Source of the DNA: Micromonospora inyonensis
GTDB taxonomy: Bacteria; Actinomycetota; Actinomycetes; Mycobacteriales; Micromonosporaceae
Reading direction: 5' to 3'
Length of the DNA: 64,000 nt
Assembly (NCBI RefSeq): GCF_900091415.1
Contig: NZ_FMHU01000002.1
Span: 620,001-684,000 of the forward strand
In this document: positions 9,038-16,578 of the stretch, in pieces
How the letters are laid out: every line of letters begins with the position of its first letter
Numbering within the stretch: position 1 is the first letter of the stretch
The notes under the pieces: generated by a model
Told to the model about the DNA's origin: nothing
Seen by the model: the letters and a program-made list of their open reading frames with translations, nothing else
Databases searched by the model: none
Program-made: the position numbers and the translations under genes

Positions 9038-9535
9038 ATGGTCTACCGCTATTTCTACGACTGTGAGTTCATCGAGGACGGCCGCACCATCGACCTCGTG
9101 TCGATCGGCGTCGTCGACGAGTTCGGCCGCGAGTTCTACGCGGTCTCCACCGAGTTCGACGACACCCGCGCGGTGCCCTGGGTGCGTCGCAACGTGCTCG
9201 ACAAGCTGCCCTCGCCCGCCGACAGGGCGTGGCGGTCCCGGGAGCGCATCCGGGCGGACCTGCTCGACTTCCTGGTCGAACCGGTCCGTGGCCGGCCGGA
9301 CGAGCAGATCGAACTCTGGGCGTGGTACGCCGCGTACGACCACGTGGCGCTCGCCCAGCTCTGGGGCTCGATGATCACCCTGCCCCGGGAGATCCCCCGG
9401 TTCACCAAGGAGCTTCGTCAGCTCTGGGACGACCGGGGTCGTCCGTCGTTGCCGGCGGCCGAGGCGGCCCGGCACGACGCGCTGGTCGACGCCCGGCACA
9501 ACCTCGCCCGTTGGCGGGCGATGACCGGCGACTGA
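9038..9535 (+). CDS. Polyadenylate-specific 3'-exoribonuclease AS (Rv2179c family)
   Basis: A 3'-5' exoribonuclease of the DEDD/RNase T-like group, 165 residues, with the start YRYFYDCEFIEDGRTIDLVSIG giving the Exo I Asp/Glu pair (DCEF). WAWYAAYDHVALAQLWG holds the ExoII Asp, and HDALVDARHNLARW the ExoIII His and Asp residues (H-DA-D). The ATG at 9038 matches the compact family N-terminus; an alternative in-frame ATG at 9029 would add three residues, and the reading frame stays open further upstream without a better start. The M. tuberculosis orthologue Rv2179c also sits next to the DAHP synthase gene, although here ~11 kb of other genes lie between them. Confidence 0.85.
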   Translation: MVYRYFYDCEFIEDGRTIDLVSIGVVDEFGREFYAVSTEFDDTRAVPWVRRNVLDKLPSPADRAWRSRERIRADLLDFLVEPVRGRPDEQIELWAWYAAYDHVALAQLWGSMITLPREIPRFTKELRQLWDDRGRPSLPAAEAARHDALVDARHNLARWRAMTGD

Positions 9536-9735
9536 GTCGACCGCACCGGCGACCGGCGCGCCCCGGTGACCGGCGGTGACGTGGTCGCCACGTGTCGGGC
9601 GGAACATCTCCGACCGTCCTGGCGTCGGGTCGGTCGTACCAGGTTTGGGCGGTTCCGTCCCGGGCACCGGTTCGTCGAGCCGGCGCGGGGCGGAGCACCC
9701 CGGTCCGCGCGGAACCGACGCGAGGGAGTGTCGCC

Positions 9736-10239
9736 ATGGGTTCTGAGCCGACGACGGACGCCGAGGCCCGGCAGCGGATCACCGAACTGGTCCGCGCCGC
9801 ACGCGTCTGCATGCTCACCACGATCGCCGTCGACGGCCGGCAGGTCAGTCGTCCGATGGTGCTTCAGGAGACGGAGTTCGACGGTGACCTGTGGTTCCTC
9901 ACCCGGGCGGACTCGGCCAAGGTCCGGCAGATCCGGGTCAATCCGGAGGTCAACGCGGCCTTCGGTGACCAGCGGGGACAGACCTGGCTCTCCGTCTCCG
10001 GCACCGCCCGAGAGGAGAGCGACCGGGCCGACGTCGAGCGGCTCTGGCACCCGGCGCTGCGGGTGTGGTTCCCGGACGGCCCGGGTACGCCCGGACTGAC
10101 GCTGATCAAGGTGCACGCCAGTTCGGCCGAGTACTGGGACTCGCCGAGCAGCACGGTGGTCAACCTGCTCGGTGCCGCCCGGGCGGCGGTGACCGGCCGG
10201 ACGCCCCGGCCCGGCGGCAACCACACAGTCAGTTACTGA
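9736..10239 (+). CDS. Pyridoxamine 5'-phosphate oxidase-fold (general stress protein 26-like) protein
   Basis: A 167-residue split-barrel flavin-binding protein. Family features are VCMLTTIAVDGRQVSRPMVLQE, LWFLTRADSAKVRQIRVNPEVNAAFG, and the C-terminal VWFPDGPGTPGLTLIKV plus AEYWDSP, which are typical of the general-stress-protein FMN-binding clade rather than true PdxH. The ATG at 9736 follows GAGGGAGTGTCGCC. Likely binds FMN or F420 in a redox or stress role; the substrate is unknown. Monocistronic between the exoribonuclease and pfkA. Confidence 0.85.
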   Translation: MGSEPTTDAEARQRITELVRAARVCMLTTIAVDGRQVSRPMVLQETEFDGDLWFLTRADSAKVRQIRVNPEVNAAFGDQRGQTWLSVSGTAREESDRADVERLWHPALRVWFPDGPGTPGLTLIKVHASSAEYWDSPSSTVVNLLGAARAAVTGRTPRPGGNHTVSY

Positions 10240-10422
10240 GCCGTGAACAGCCGGGGGCGGCAGGTGGACACCTTCCGGGGCGCGCTGTCGGCGCAGGACA
10301 GCGGCGGCTACAGTGCGCTCTGACGGCCCGCCCCGGGCCGGCAACGGCGCCGATGGTCGGATCCGACCCATATCCTGGGGCTTTGTTTGGGCTAACCGAG
10401 GCTCCAGGAGGATGAGCAGATC

Positions 10423-11451
10423 ATGCGTATCGGCGTGCTCACCGGCGGTGGCGACTGCCCCGGTCTCAACGCGGTGATCCGGGCGGTGGTCCGCAAGGGC
10501 GTCGCCACGTACGGCCACGAGTTCGTGGGCTTCCAGGACGGCTGGAAGGGCCCGCTGGAGGGCCTGTCCCGCCCGCTGGGCATCGCGGAGGTCCGCGGCA
10601 TCCTGCCCCGGGGCGGCACCATCCTCGGCTCGTCCCGCACCAACCCGTTCAAGATCGAGAACGGCGTCGAGCGGATCAAGGAGAACCTCGCCGCGCAGGG
10701 CGTCGACGCCCTGATCGCGATCGGCGGCGAGGACACCCTCGGCGTCGCCACCAAGCTGCACGAGCTGGACGTCAAGGTCGTCGGCGTGCCGAAGACCATC
10801 GACAACGACCTCGGCGCCACCGACTACACCTTCGGCTTCGACACGGCCGTCAACATCGCCATGGAGGCGATCGACCGGCTGCACACCACCGCCGAGAGCC
10901 ACCACCGGACGCTGGTCGTCGAGGTGATGGGGCGGCACGCCGGCTGGATCGCGCTGCACGCCGGCCTCGCCGGTGGCGCGAACGTGATCCTGCTGCCGGA
11001 GCGGCAGTTCGACGTCGAGCAGGTCGCCGGTTACGTCGAGAAGCGCTTCCAGCACCAGTACGCCCCGATCGTCGTCGTCGCCGAGGGCGCGCAGCCGCTC
11101 GACGGCCAGATGGTCCTGCACAACCAGGAGCTGGACTCCTTCGGGCACGTCCGGCTCGGTGGCATCGGCCAGTGGCTGGCCGAGCAGCTCGAGGCGAAGA
11201 CCGGCAAGGAGGCCCGCACCGTCGTGCTCGGCCACATCCAGCGCGGCGGCACCCCGACCGCCTTCGACCGGGTGCTCGCCACCCGCCTTGGCCTGCAGGC
11301 GATCGACGCCGCGCACGAGGGCGACTGGGGCAAGATGGTCGCCATGCAGAGCACGGACATCGTCCGGGTGCCGCTCGCCGACGCCACCCGCGAGCTGAAG
11401 ACCGTGCCGCTGGAGCGGTACGCCGAGGCCGAGGTCTTCTTCGGCAGCTGA
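10423..11451 (+). CDS. pfkA: 6-phosphofructokinase
   Basis: Phosphorylates fructose-6-phosphate to fructose-1,6-bisphosphate in glycolysis. The 342-residue length and motifs are those of group A PFK: MRIGVLTGGGDCPGLNAVIR at the N-terminus, GGEDTLGVA near residue 105, the catalytic PKTIDNDLGATDYTFGFDTA near residue 126, and HIQRGGTPTAFDR near residue 275. GGED rather than GGDG(S/T) at the nucleotide site is seen in actinobacterial enzymes; in the family, the residues here influence ATP versus pyrophosphate use, so the phosphoryl donor should be treated as uncertain. The ATG has the ribosome site AGGAGG (10406-10411). Confidence 0.95.
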   Translation: MRIGVLTGGGDCPGLNAVIRAVVRKGVATYGHEFVGFQDGWKGPLEGLSRPLGIAEVRGILPRGGTILGSSRTNPFKIENGVERIKENLAAQGVDALIAIGGEDTLGVATKLHELDVKVVGVPKTIDNDLGATDYTFGFDTAVNIAMEAIDRLHTTAESHHRTLVVEVMGRHAGWIALHAGLAGGANVILLPERQFDVEQVAGYVEKRFQHQYAPIVVVAEGAQPLDGQMVLHNQELDSFGHVRLGGIGQWLAEQLEAKTGKEARTVVLGHIQRGGTPTAFDRVLATRLGLQAIDAAHEGDWGKMVAMQSTDIVRVPLADATRELKTVPLERYAEAEVFFGS

Positions 11452-11457
11452 CCGGGT

Positions 11458-11489
11458 GGGGCGGCGGGCGTTCCGGCGTCCGCCGCCCC
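11458..11489 (+). terminator. 13-bp hairpin after pfkA
   Basis: GGGGCGGCGGGCG (11458-11470) pairs with CGTCCGCCGCCCC (11477-11489) with one wobble and a 6-nt loop, 6 nt after the pfkA stop. No T-run. It probably terminates or attenuates read-through into proC. Confidence 0.6.
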
Positions 11490-11556
11490 GCGCGCACCGG
11501 CTCGCCGGGACGGCGGCGCGGGGTCGGCGTAGGCGACACGAAAGGGGTACGGCGGG

Positions 11557-12375
11557 ATGTCGACTGGGGTGCACACGGTCGCGGTGATCGGCGCCGGCAA
11601 GATCGGCGAGCTGATGCTCTCCGGGCTGCTGCGCTCGGGCTGGCCGGCCGACCGGCTGCTGGCCACCACGCGTCGCCCGGAACGCGCCGAGGAGATCGCC
11701 ACCCGGTACGGCGTCCGCGTGGTCGACAACCTGACCGCGGTGCGGGACGCCGAGGTGCTCGCGATCTCGGTCAAGCCGCAGGACGCCGGGGTGCTGCTCG
11801 ACGAGGTCGGCCCCCGGATCCCCGACGGGAAGCTCGTCATCTCGCTCTGCGCCGGCCTGCCCACCGGCTTCTTCAGCCGGCGGTTGCCCGCCGGCACCCC
11901 GGTCGTCCGGGTCATGACGAACACCCCGGCCCTGGTCGACCAGGCGATGACCGCCATCTCGGCCGGCGCGCACGCCACCGGGGAACACCTCGCCCTGGCC
12001 GAGGAGATGTTCAAGCCGCTGGGCGCGACCATCCGGGTGCCCGAGTCGCAGCAGGACGCGGTGACCGCCCTCTCCGGCTCCGGCCCGGCCTACTTCTACC
12101 TGCTGGTCGAGGCGATGGTCGACGCCGGGATCCTGCTCGGCCTGCCCCGCCAGGTGGCCCACGAACTGATCGTGCAGACCGCCATCGGGTCGGCGGTGAT
12201 GCTGCGCGACTCCGGCGAACACCCGGTGAAGCTCCGCGAGGCGGTCACCTCGCCGGCCGGCACCACCATCTCCGCCGTGCGCGAGCTGGAGAAGCACGGC
12301 GTACGCGCGGCGCTGCTCGCCGCACTCGAGGCGGCCCGCGACCGGGCCCGGGAACTGGCCGCGCAGGCCACCTGA
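11557..12375 (+). CDS. proC: Pyrroline-5-carboxylate reductase
   Basis: Last step of proline synthesis: NAD(P)H-dependent reduction of 1-pyrroline-5-carboxylate. 272 residues. The Rossmann glycine motif is VIGAGKIGELM near residue 9, and the C-terminal signature VTALSGSGPAYFYLLVEAMVDAG (residues 169-191) and VTSPAGTTISAV (near 229) are diagnostic of ProC. The ATG at 11557 lies 12 nt after GAAAGGGG. The gene follows pfkA by ~105 nt with a hairpin between, so co-transcription is doubtful. Confidence 0.95.
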   Translation: MSTGVHTVAVIGAGKIGELMLSGLLRSGWPADRLLATTRRPERAEEIATRYGVRVVDNLTAVRDAEVLAISVKPQDAGVLLDEVGPRIPDGKLVISLCAGLPTGFFSRRLPAGTPVVRVMTNTPALVDQAMTAISAGAHATGEHLALAEEMFKPLGATIRVPESQQDAVTALSGSGPAYFYLLVEAMVDAGILLGLPRQVAHELIVQTAIGSAVMLRDSGEHPVKLREAVTSPAGTTISAVRELEKHGVRAALLAALEAARDRARELAAQAT

Positions 12376-12783
12376 CCACCGCTCGACCCAGGAGCCGGCG
12401 GGCGCGGATCCCGCTGGCCCCTGGCCGTCCGGCGTGTCCGTCCGACTGTCCATTGTGTCCGACGCCGGATTGCGCGGTGCCCTCCGGTTTGGTGCTGGCC
12501 CCGGCGCGAATGTCCACTCTCGCCCGTGCCCGCGCGTGGGGTGACAATCCCCCAATCCGACACGTCGGGGCAGCTCAACCCAGATCGGGCAGGTACCCGC
12601 TGCCGGGGGCGGAGAGCCGCGTGGATCGGCTGCTGGCCGGCGGCGAACCTTCTAGTCGTCGGTGCGGCACGTGAACCGAACGCCATCCTCCATCGTAGAC
12701 ATCGGTGCGGGAGGATCCGGTCGGCGGCGGAATGCCGTGCCCCACCTACGGTTCGGGACCTCCCGTCACTGGCCGCGCATCTA
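12376..12783. other. Intergenic stretch without a gene
   Basis: About 400 nt downstream of proC with no supported open reading frame and lower codon bias than its neighbours. I see no tRNA cloverleaf or known riboswitch core. It becomes AT-richer toward 12780, where the DoxX-gene promoter begins. Confidence 0.5.
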
Positions 12784-12812
12784 TTGACTTAACAGCATCA
12801 ATGGCGCATAAA
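12784..12812 (+). promoter_or_regulatory. Strong vegetative-type promoter of the DoxX gene
   Basis: TTGACT (12784-12789) and CATAAA (12807-12812) are separated by exactly 17 bp, an unusually good sigma-70-like promoter for this GC-rich DNA. Transcription would begin near 12819 and give a leader of about 157 nt before the DoxX start. That leader contains GC-rich complementary segments (for example GCCGGG/CCCGAG around 12860-12890), suggesting RNA structure, but I do not recognise it as a known riboswitch. Confidence 0.6.
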
Positions 12813-12976
12813 GGATGTAGCGGATTTTTGCTGAGTCAACATTCGACTCTTTCGACAGTGCCGGGCCGCAGCCGGGTGTCACCCGAGGCGCTGGCGGAGG
12901 AGACGGAAAGGTCCGTAGGTGCCACGAGAGCCGGCACCGGTCAGTGCAACGCCTGTGGGTATGTATCGACGAAGGG

Positions 12977-13420
12977 ATGCTTGTGGCTGCCAACCGTCTC
13001 ACCGAGCCGGTGTACAACCTGTTCCGAATAGTCATCGGACTGCTGTTCACGTCGCACGGGCTGTCTACGGTCTTCGGCATGTTCGAGGGCTTCGCGGGCA
13101 CCGGGGAGGCCATCCCGGTCGGCCTCTGGCCGGACTGGTACGGCTCGCTGATCCAGGTCATCACGGGCCCGCTCGTCCTGATCGGCCTCTTCACCCGACC
13201 GGCCGCCGTGCTCGCCTCCGGATCGATGGCCTATGCCTACTTCATCGTGCACCAGCCGACGGGGCTGCTGCCGATGAACAACCGGGGCGAACCCGCCGTG
13301 CTGTTCTGCTGGGGATTCCTGCTCATCGCGGTCCTCGGCCCGGGCCGCTGGACTCTGGACCACCTGCTGAGCCGGCGCAAGGGCGGGGCGCGCGAGAAGG
13401 AGATGGCCACCTCCGCCTGA
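12977..13420 (+). CDS. DoxX family membrane protein
   Basis: A 147-residue inner-membrane protein with four hydrophobic segments (NLFRIVIGLLFTSHGLSTVF, LIQVITGPLVLIGLFT, AAVLASGSMAYAYFIVH, AVLFCWGFLLIAVLGPG). The arrangement and the short charged C-terminus are typical of the DoxX/DoxD superfamily, whose members are linked to thiol redox and oxidative stress, although the activity of this one cannot be read from sequence. The ATG at 12977 is preceded by GAAGGG and places the first helix correctly; an upstream GTG or ATG would add residues with no family counterpart. Confidence 0.85.
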   Translation: MLVAANRLTEPVYNLFRIVIGLLFTSHGLSTVFGMFEGFAGTGEAIPVGLWPDWYGSLIQVITGPLVLIGLFTRPAAVLASGSMAYAYFIVHQPTGLLPMNNRGEPAVLFCWGFLLIAVLGPGRWTLDHLLSRRKGGAREKEMATSA

Positions 13421-13471
13421 CCACGGAGCCGACCGGGGTGGCCCGCTCTGGCCAGGCCGCTCCGGTCGGCG

Positions 13472-13825
13472 TCAGTCCGCTCGCGAGGGACGTGGGTTGC
13501 GCCGCCGGGACCTCGGCGGACGCTGCGGGTGCCCGTCACCCCGCTGACTGGTCGACGTGGTGCCGGAGTCCGCCGGCGAACGGTGGTTCGGCTTCCGTTC
13601 CACGGCCTTCGCCCCGCAGGCGCTGCAGAACCAGCTGTGTCGCCAGCGGTCCCGGTCCCGCCGGTACCGGGCGGTGCTCTTCTCCAGCCGTTGCCGGTCG
13701 GCCTCCCGTGCGGCCCGGAACCGGAGGTAGCTGCGGACGACCCAGATGGCCAGGCCCACGATCGCCGCGATCGCCACGATGCCGATGACGTCGCCCACCT
13801 GGCCGAGGATGGTCGAGACCAGCAA
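13472..13825 (-). CDS. Membrane protein with zinc-ribbon-like motif, probably 5'-truncated
   Basis: The C-terminal part reads as a normal protein: a hydrophobic pair (GFLLAALLVSTILGQ, VIGIVAIAAIVGLAIWVV), a basic Arg-rich helix, then HSWFCSACGAKAVERK and a basic disordered tail. The frame runs open past 13866 into AT-rich promoter DNA of the hydrolase gene, but no usable start codon lies before the first hydrophobic segment. The TTG at 13825 and the GTG at 13798 are the only internal options, and both cut into that segment. I infer loss of the true 5' end by rearrangement at about 13866. Function unknown; it is convergent with the DoxX gene. Confidence 0.45.
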   Translation of the reverse strand: MLVSTILGQVGDVIGIVAIAAIVGLAIWVVRSYLRFRAAREADRQRLEKSTARYRRDRDRWRHSWFCSACGAKAVERKPNHRSPADSGTTSTSQRGDGHPQRPPRSRRRNPRPSRAD

Positions 13826-14093
13826 CGCCGCCAGCAGGAACCCGAAGCCGCGCAGGTACGAGGCTATTAAGTGATATCTATCTCTTGCTGATCTTTCTCC
13901 TAGCCCCCGGGAGTGTGCGACGTGCGGAAATCCCGCCTGGTAACCCTCGCCCTGAGCCTGACAGCGGCTCTCGGCGCCACCATTGTGACGGCCGTTCCCG
14001 CCCAGGCGGCGGCCACCGACCGCTACGTCGCGCTCGGCGACTCGTACGCCTCCGGCGTCGGTGCCGGCAGCTACCGGAATGCGGGCCAGTGCT

Positions 14094-14109
14094 CCGGCCT
14101 TCAGGCCGG
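14094..14109. repeat. Left-end subterminal hairpin of the IS element
   Basis: CCGGCC (14094-14099) and GGCCGG (14104-14109) flank a TTCA loop, about 20 nt inside the left boundary. It is similar in shape and loop (TTCA versus TTTA) to the right-end hairpin, as expected for the imperfect palindromes bound by the Y1 transposase. Confidence 0.6.
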
Positions 14110-14154
14110 GGTGAAGGCCCGCGCTGGGAGGGCCGCCAAGGCCCGAGCAGTGCC

Positions 14155-14571
14155 CTAACCGGGCTGGTTCTGCTGCTCGATGTACTGCTTCACGACGCTG
14201 GGCGGTGCCCCGCCCACGGAGCCTGCGAAGTACGAGCCCGACCAGAGCTTGTTGGCCCGGTAGTAGTGCCGCGTCAGGTCGGGGAACTCCTGTCGCAAGC
14301 GGCGCGAGGAGACGCCCTTGAGGGAGTTGACCAGCCGGGCCACCGCCACCTTGGGAGGGAAGTTGACCAGCAGGTGGACGTGGTTGTTCTCGCCGTTGAA
14401 CTCCACCAGCTCGGCCTCGAAGTCGGCGCACACGTCCCGCATGATCGCCTCCATGCGGGAGAGGTGCAGGTCGGCGAACACCTTGTGCCGGAACTTCGTC
14501 ACGAAAACCAAGTGGACGTGCATCGCGAAAACACAGTGTCTACCAGTGCGGATGCCTCCAAGATCAGCCAT
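14155..14571 (-). CDS. tnpA: IS200/IS605-family Y1 transposase TnpA
   Basis: A 138-residue HUH single-strand transposase. The metal-binding HUH motif is NNHVHLLVNFPPK, and the catalytic tyrosine lies in SVVKQYIEQQ near the C-terminus; HCVFAMHVHLVFVTKFRH and ANKLWSGSYFAGSVGG are typical of the family. The frame is intact, so the element could in principle still be mobile. The ATG at 14571 (MADLGGIRTG) fits the family length, and a longer frame upstream would overlap the tnpB promoter region. It is divergent from tnpB with only 25 nt between starts. Confidence 0.9.
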   Translation of the reverse strand: MADLGGIRTGRHCVFAMHVHLVFVTKFRHKVFADLHLSRMEAIMRDVCADFEAELVEFNGENNHVHLLVNFPPKVAVARLVNSLKGVSSRRLRQEFPDLTRHYYRANKLWSGSYFAGSVGGAPPSVVKQYIEQQNQPG

Positions 14572-14596
14572 AAACCAACATGATACAGTGTCGTCC

Positions 14597-15842
14597 GTGC
14601 AGCTCCGGTACACCTTCCGCGTCTATCCGACGCCCGGCCAGCAGATCGAGCTGGCGAAGGCGTTCGGGTGCGCGCGGGTGGTGTTCAACGACGGGCTGCG
14701 CGCACGGCAGGAGGCCCGCGAGCAGGGCTTGCCGTACGTCTCGGACGGGGACCTGTCCAAGCAGGTCATCACCCAGGCCAAGCTGACCCCGGAGCGGGAG
14801 TGGCTGGGCGAGGTCTCCGCCGTCGTCCTGCAACAGGCGCTGGCCGATCTGAACGTGGCGTACCGCAACTTCTTCGCCTCGGTCACCGGCAAGCGCAAGG
14901 GACGCCGGGTGGCCCCGCCAAAGTTCCGCTCGCGGAAGGACAACCGGCAGGCGATCCGGTTCACCGCCAACGCCCGCTTCACGGTGCTGGACAACGGCCG
15001 GCTCCGGCTCCCGAAGATCGGCGACCTGGACGTCCGCTGGTCACGGGGCCTGCCGTCCGACCCCAGCTCGGTCACGATCGTCAAGGACGCGGCGGGCCGG
15101 CACTTCGCCTCGTTCGTGGTGACCACGACGGCCGAGGCGCTGCCCGAGCTGGACTCCGAGGTCGGGATCGACCTGGGCCTGACGCACTTCGCAGTGCTCT
15201 CGGACGGCACGAAGGTCGCCGCGGGCGAAGTTCCTGCGCCGCGCGGCGCGCAAGCTCAAGCGGCTGCAACAGGATCTGACCCGCAAGCAGCGGGGCAGCA
15301 ACAACCACAAGAAGGCCGTCGTGAAGGTCGCCCGCGCTCATGCTCGGGTCGCCGACACCCGGCGGGACTGGCAGCACAAGCTCTCGACACGGATCATCCG
15401 CGAAAACCAAGCGGTGTACGTCGAGGACCTGTGCGTCGTCGGTCTCGGCCGGACCCGGCTGGCGAAGTCCGTCCACGACGCCGGATGGTCGTCGTTCGTC
15501 GGCATGTTGGAGTACAAGGCCGCCCGCTGGGGGCGAACCTTCGGGAAGATCGACCGGTTCGCACCGACGTCACAGACGTGCTCGGTATGCGGCCGGATCG
15601 ACGGACCCAAGCCGCTGTCCGTCCGGTCGTGGGCCTGCCTGTGTGGCGCGGTCCACGACCGGGACGTCAATGCGGCGATCAACGTGTTGGCCCAGGGACG
15701 CTGGGACAACTCAAACGCCTGTGGAACTCGGGTAAGACCGGCACTTGTGCCGGCACCGCGGCCGACCTCGCGTCGAGAAGCAGGAATCCGCCCGGACGCC
15801 GCGTGTTCCACGCGCAGCGTGGAGGGAATCTCCGCCCTTTAG
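14597..15842 (+). pseudogene. tnpB: IS605-type RNA-guided nuclease TnpB, frameshifted
   Basis: The 5' frame starts at GTG 14597 (MQLRYTFRVYPTPGQQ) and contains the N-terminal helix-turn-helix, RKDNRQAIRFT, and the RuvC-I Asp in GIDLGLTHFAVLSDG. Between 15221 and 15227 the coding frame changes by one position. The rest (KFLRRAARKLKRLQQD onward) carries the RuvC-II Glu in YVEDLCVVGL, the zinc finger CSVCGRIDG...ACLCG, and the RuvC-III Asp in HDRDVNAAINVL. The shift separates the catalytic Asp from Glu and Asp, so the nuclease is dead unless recoded. The reconstructed length (~415 residues) is normal. Confidence 0.85.
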
Positions 15843-15849
15843 GACGGAG
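15830..15849 (+). repeat. Right-end hairpin / scaffold end of the predicted guide RNA
   Basis: CTCCG (15830-15834) pairs with CGGAG (15845-15849), and inside it CC pairs with GG around TTTA, with one C-A mismatch. It overlaps the tnpB stop. In this family the transcript across the tnpB 3' end and right end becomes the omega (re)RNA, with its guide read from the flank beginning at about 15863. The RNA itself is inferred. Confidence 0.55.
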
Positions 15850-16528
15850 AGATCGTCAAACGACCGAGAGTGGCAGCTGTAAGCGCAGCAACAACGCCTA
15901 CCCCGCGCTGTACGCCACCAACGTGAAGCCGGCCTCCTACCGCTCGGTCGCCTGCTCGGGTGCCACCACCACGAGCGTCATCAACACCCAGCTCTCGGCA
16001 CTGACCTCGACAACCACCCTGGTCAGCGTCCAGGTCGGCCGGCAACGACGTCGGCTTCGCCAACATCATGACCTCCTGCGTGCTCTACGGCACGACGCAG
16101 TGCGTGGCCGCGGTGGACGCCGCCATGGTCAAGGCGCGCAACGACCTGCCCCGCCTGCTGGACAACGTCTACAACGGCATCACGACGCGGTCCCCCTCGG
16201 CCCGGGTCGTGGTCGTCGGCTACCCGGTCTTCTACCAGCTGAACACCCCGTGCGTCGGGCTCAGCGACACCGCGCGGGCGAAGATCAACGAGGGCATCAA
16301 CCTGGTGGACGACATCATCCGTAGCCGGGCCGGCGCGCACGGCTTCCGCTTTGCCGACGTGCGCAGCGCCTTCGTGGGCCATCAGCTGTGCAGCTACTAC
16401 GAGAAGTGGCTGCACGCGTTGAACATCCTCGACATCGGGGTGTCCTACCACCCGACGGCGGCCGGCCAGTCGGGCGGCAACTACCCGGTCTTCCGCTCCA
16501 TCGCGGGCTGACCGGACCGTGCGCCGCG

Positions 16529-16562
16529 CCGGGCCCGCCGCGTACCGACGCGGCGGGCCCGG
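16529..16562. terminator. Perfect 15-bp hairpin after the hydrolase pseudogene
   Basis: CCGGGCCCGCCGCGT (16529-16543) pairs perfectly with ACGCGGCGGGCCCGG (16548-16562) around ACCG. It lies between convergent genes (hydrolase pseudogene and MarR-like gene) and probably acts for both. No T-run. Confidence 0.7.
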
Positions 16563-16578
16563 TTGCGTGTGGACGCGG

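Larger units (their letters stand above)
14075..15862. mobile_element. IS200/IS605-family insertion sequence, ~1.79 kb
   Basis: Boundaries are deduced from the interrupted host gene: excision between 14074 and 15863 restores the hydrolase reading frame and its expected residues, with no target-site duplication, as expected for this single-strand transposon family. Contents: left-end hairpin, leftward tnpA (Y1 HUH transposase), rightward frameshifted tnpB, and a right-end hairpin. The ends may be off by a few nucleotides. The bases just 5' of the element, ...GCAGCTAC, should contain the tetra- or pentanucleotide target and the TnpB target-adjacent motif. Confidence 0.85.
13922..16511 (+). pseudogene. 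Secreted SGNH/GDSL hydrolase, split by an IS element and frameshifted
   Basis: Remains of an exported esterase/lipase. The 5' piece (13922-14074) encodes a signal peptide (RLVTLALSLTAALGATIVTA, cleavage after AQA) and the catalytic block YVALGDSYASG. An IS200/IS605 element follows TAC at 14074. The gene resumes at 15863 in the same frame (TESGSCKRSNNAYPALY), which reconstitutes a normal SGNH sequence GAGSY-TESGSCKRS. A second lesion, one extra C within 16037-16040, shifts the frame between VSVQVG and GNDVGFANI (the GxND block). The 3' piece retains the SYHPTAAGQ block with the catalytic His and ends at 16511. GTG 13922 follows GGGAG; GTG 13913 is an alternative. The product cannot be functional. 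Confidence 0.88.

Noticed and set aside
9418..12555. A 1045-codon minus-strand open frame over the PNPOx, pfkA and proC genes
   Set aside because: Antisense shadow of three well-supported plus-strand genes; no domain recognised.
12376..12976. Known riboswitch (c-di-AMP, SAM, cobalamin) upstream of the DoxX gene
   Set aside because: I looked for the conserved cores of these classes and did not find them; only generic GC-rich pairing is visible.
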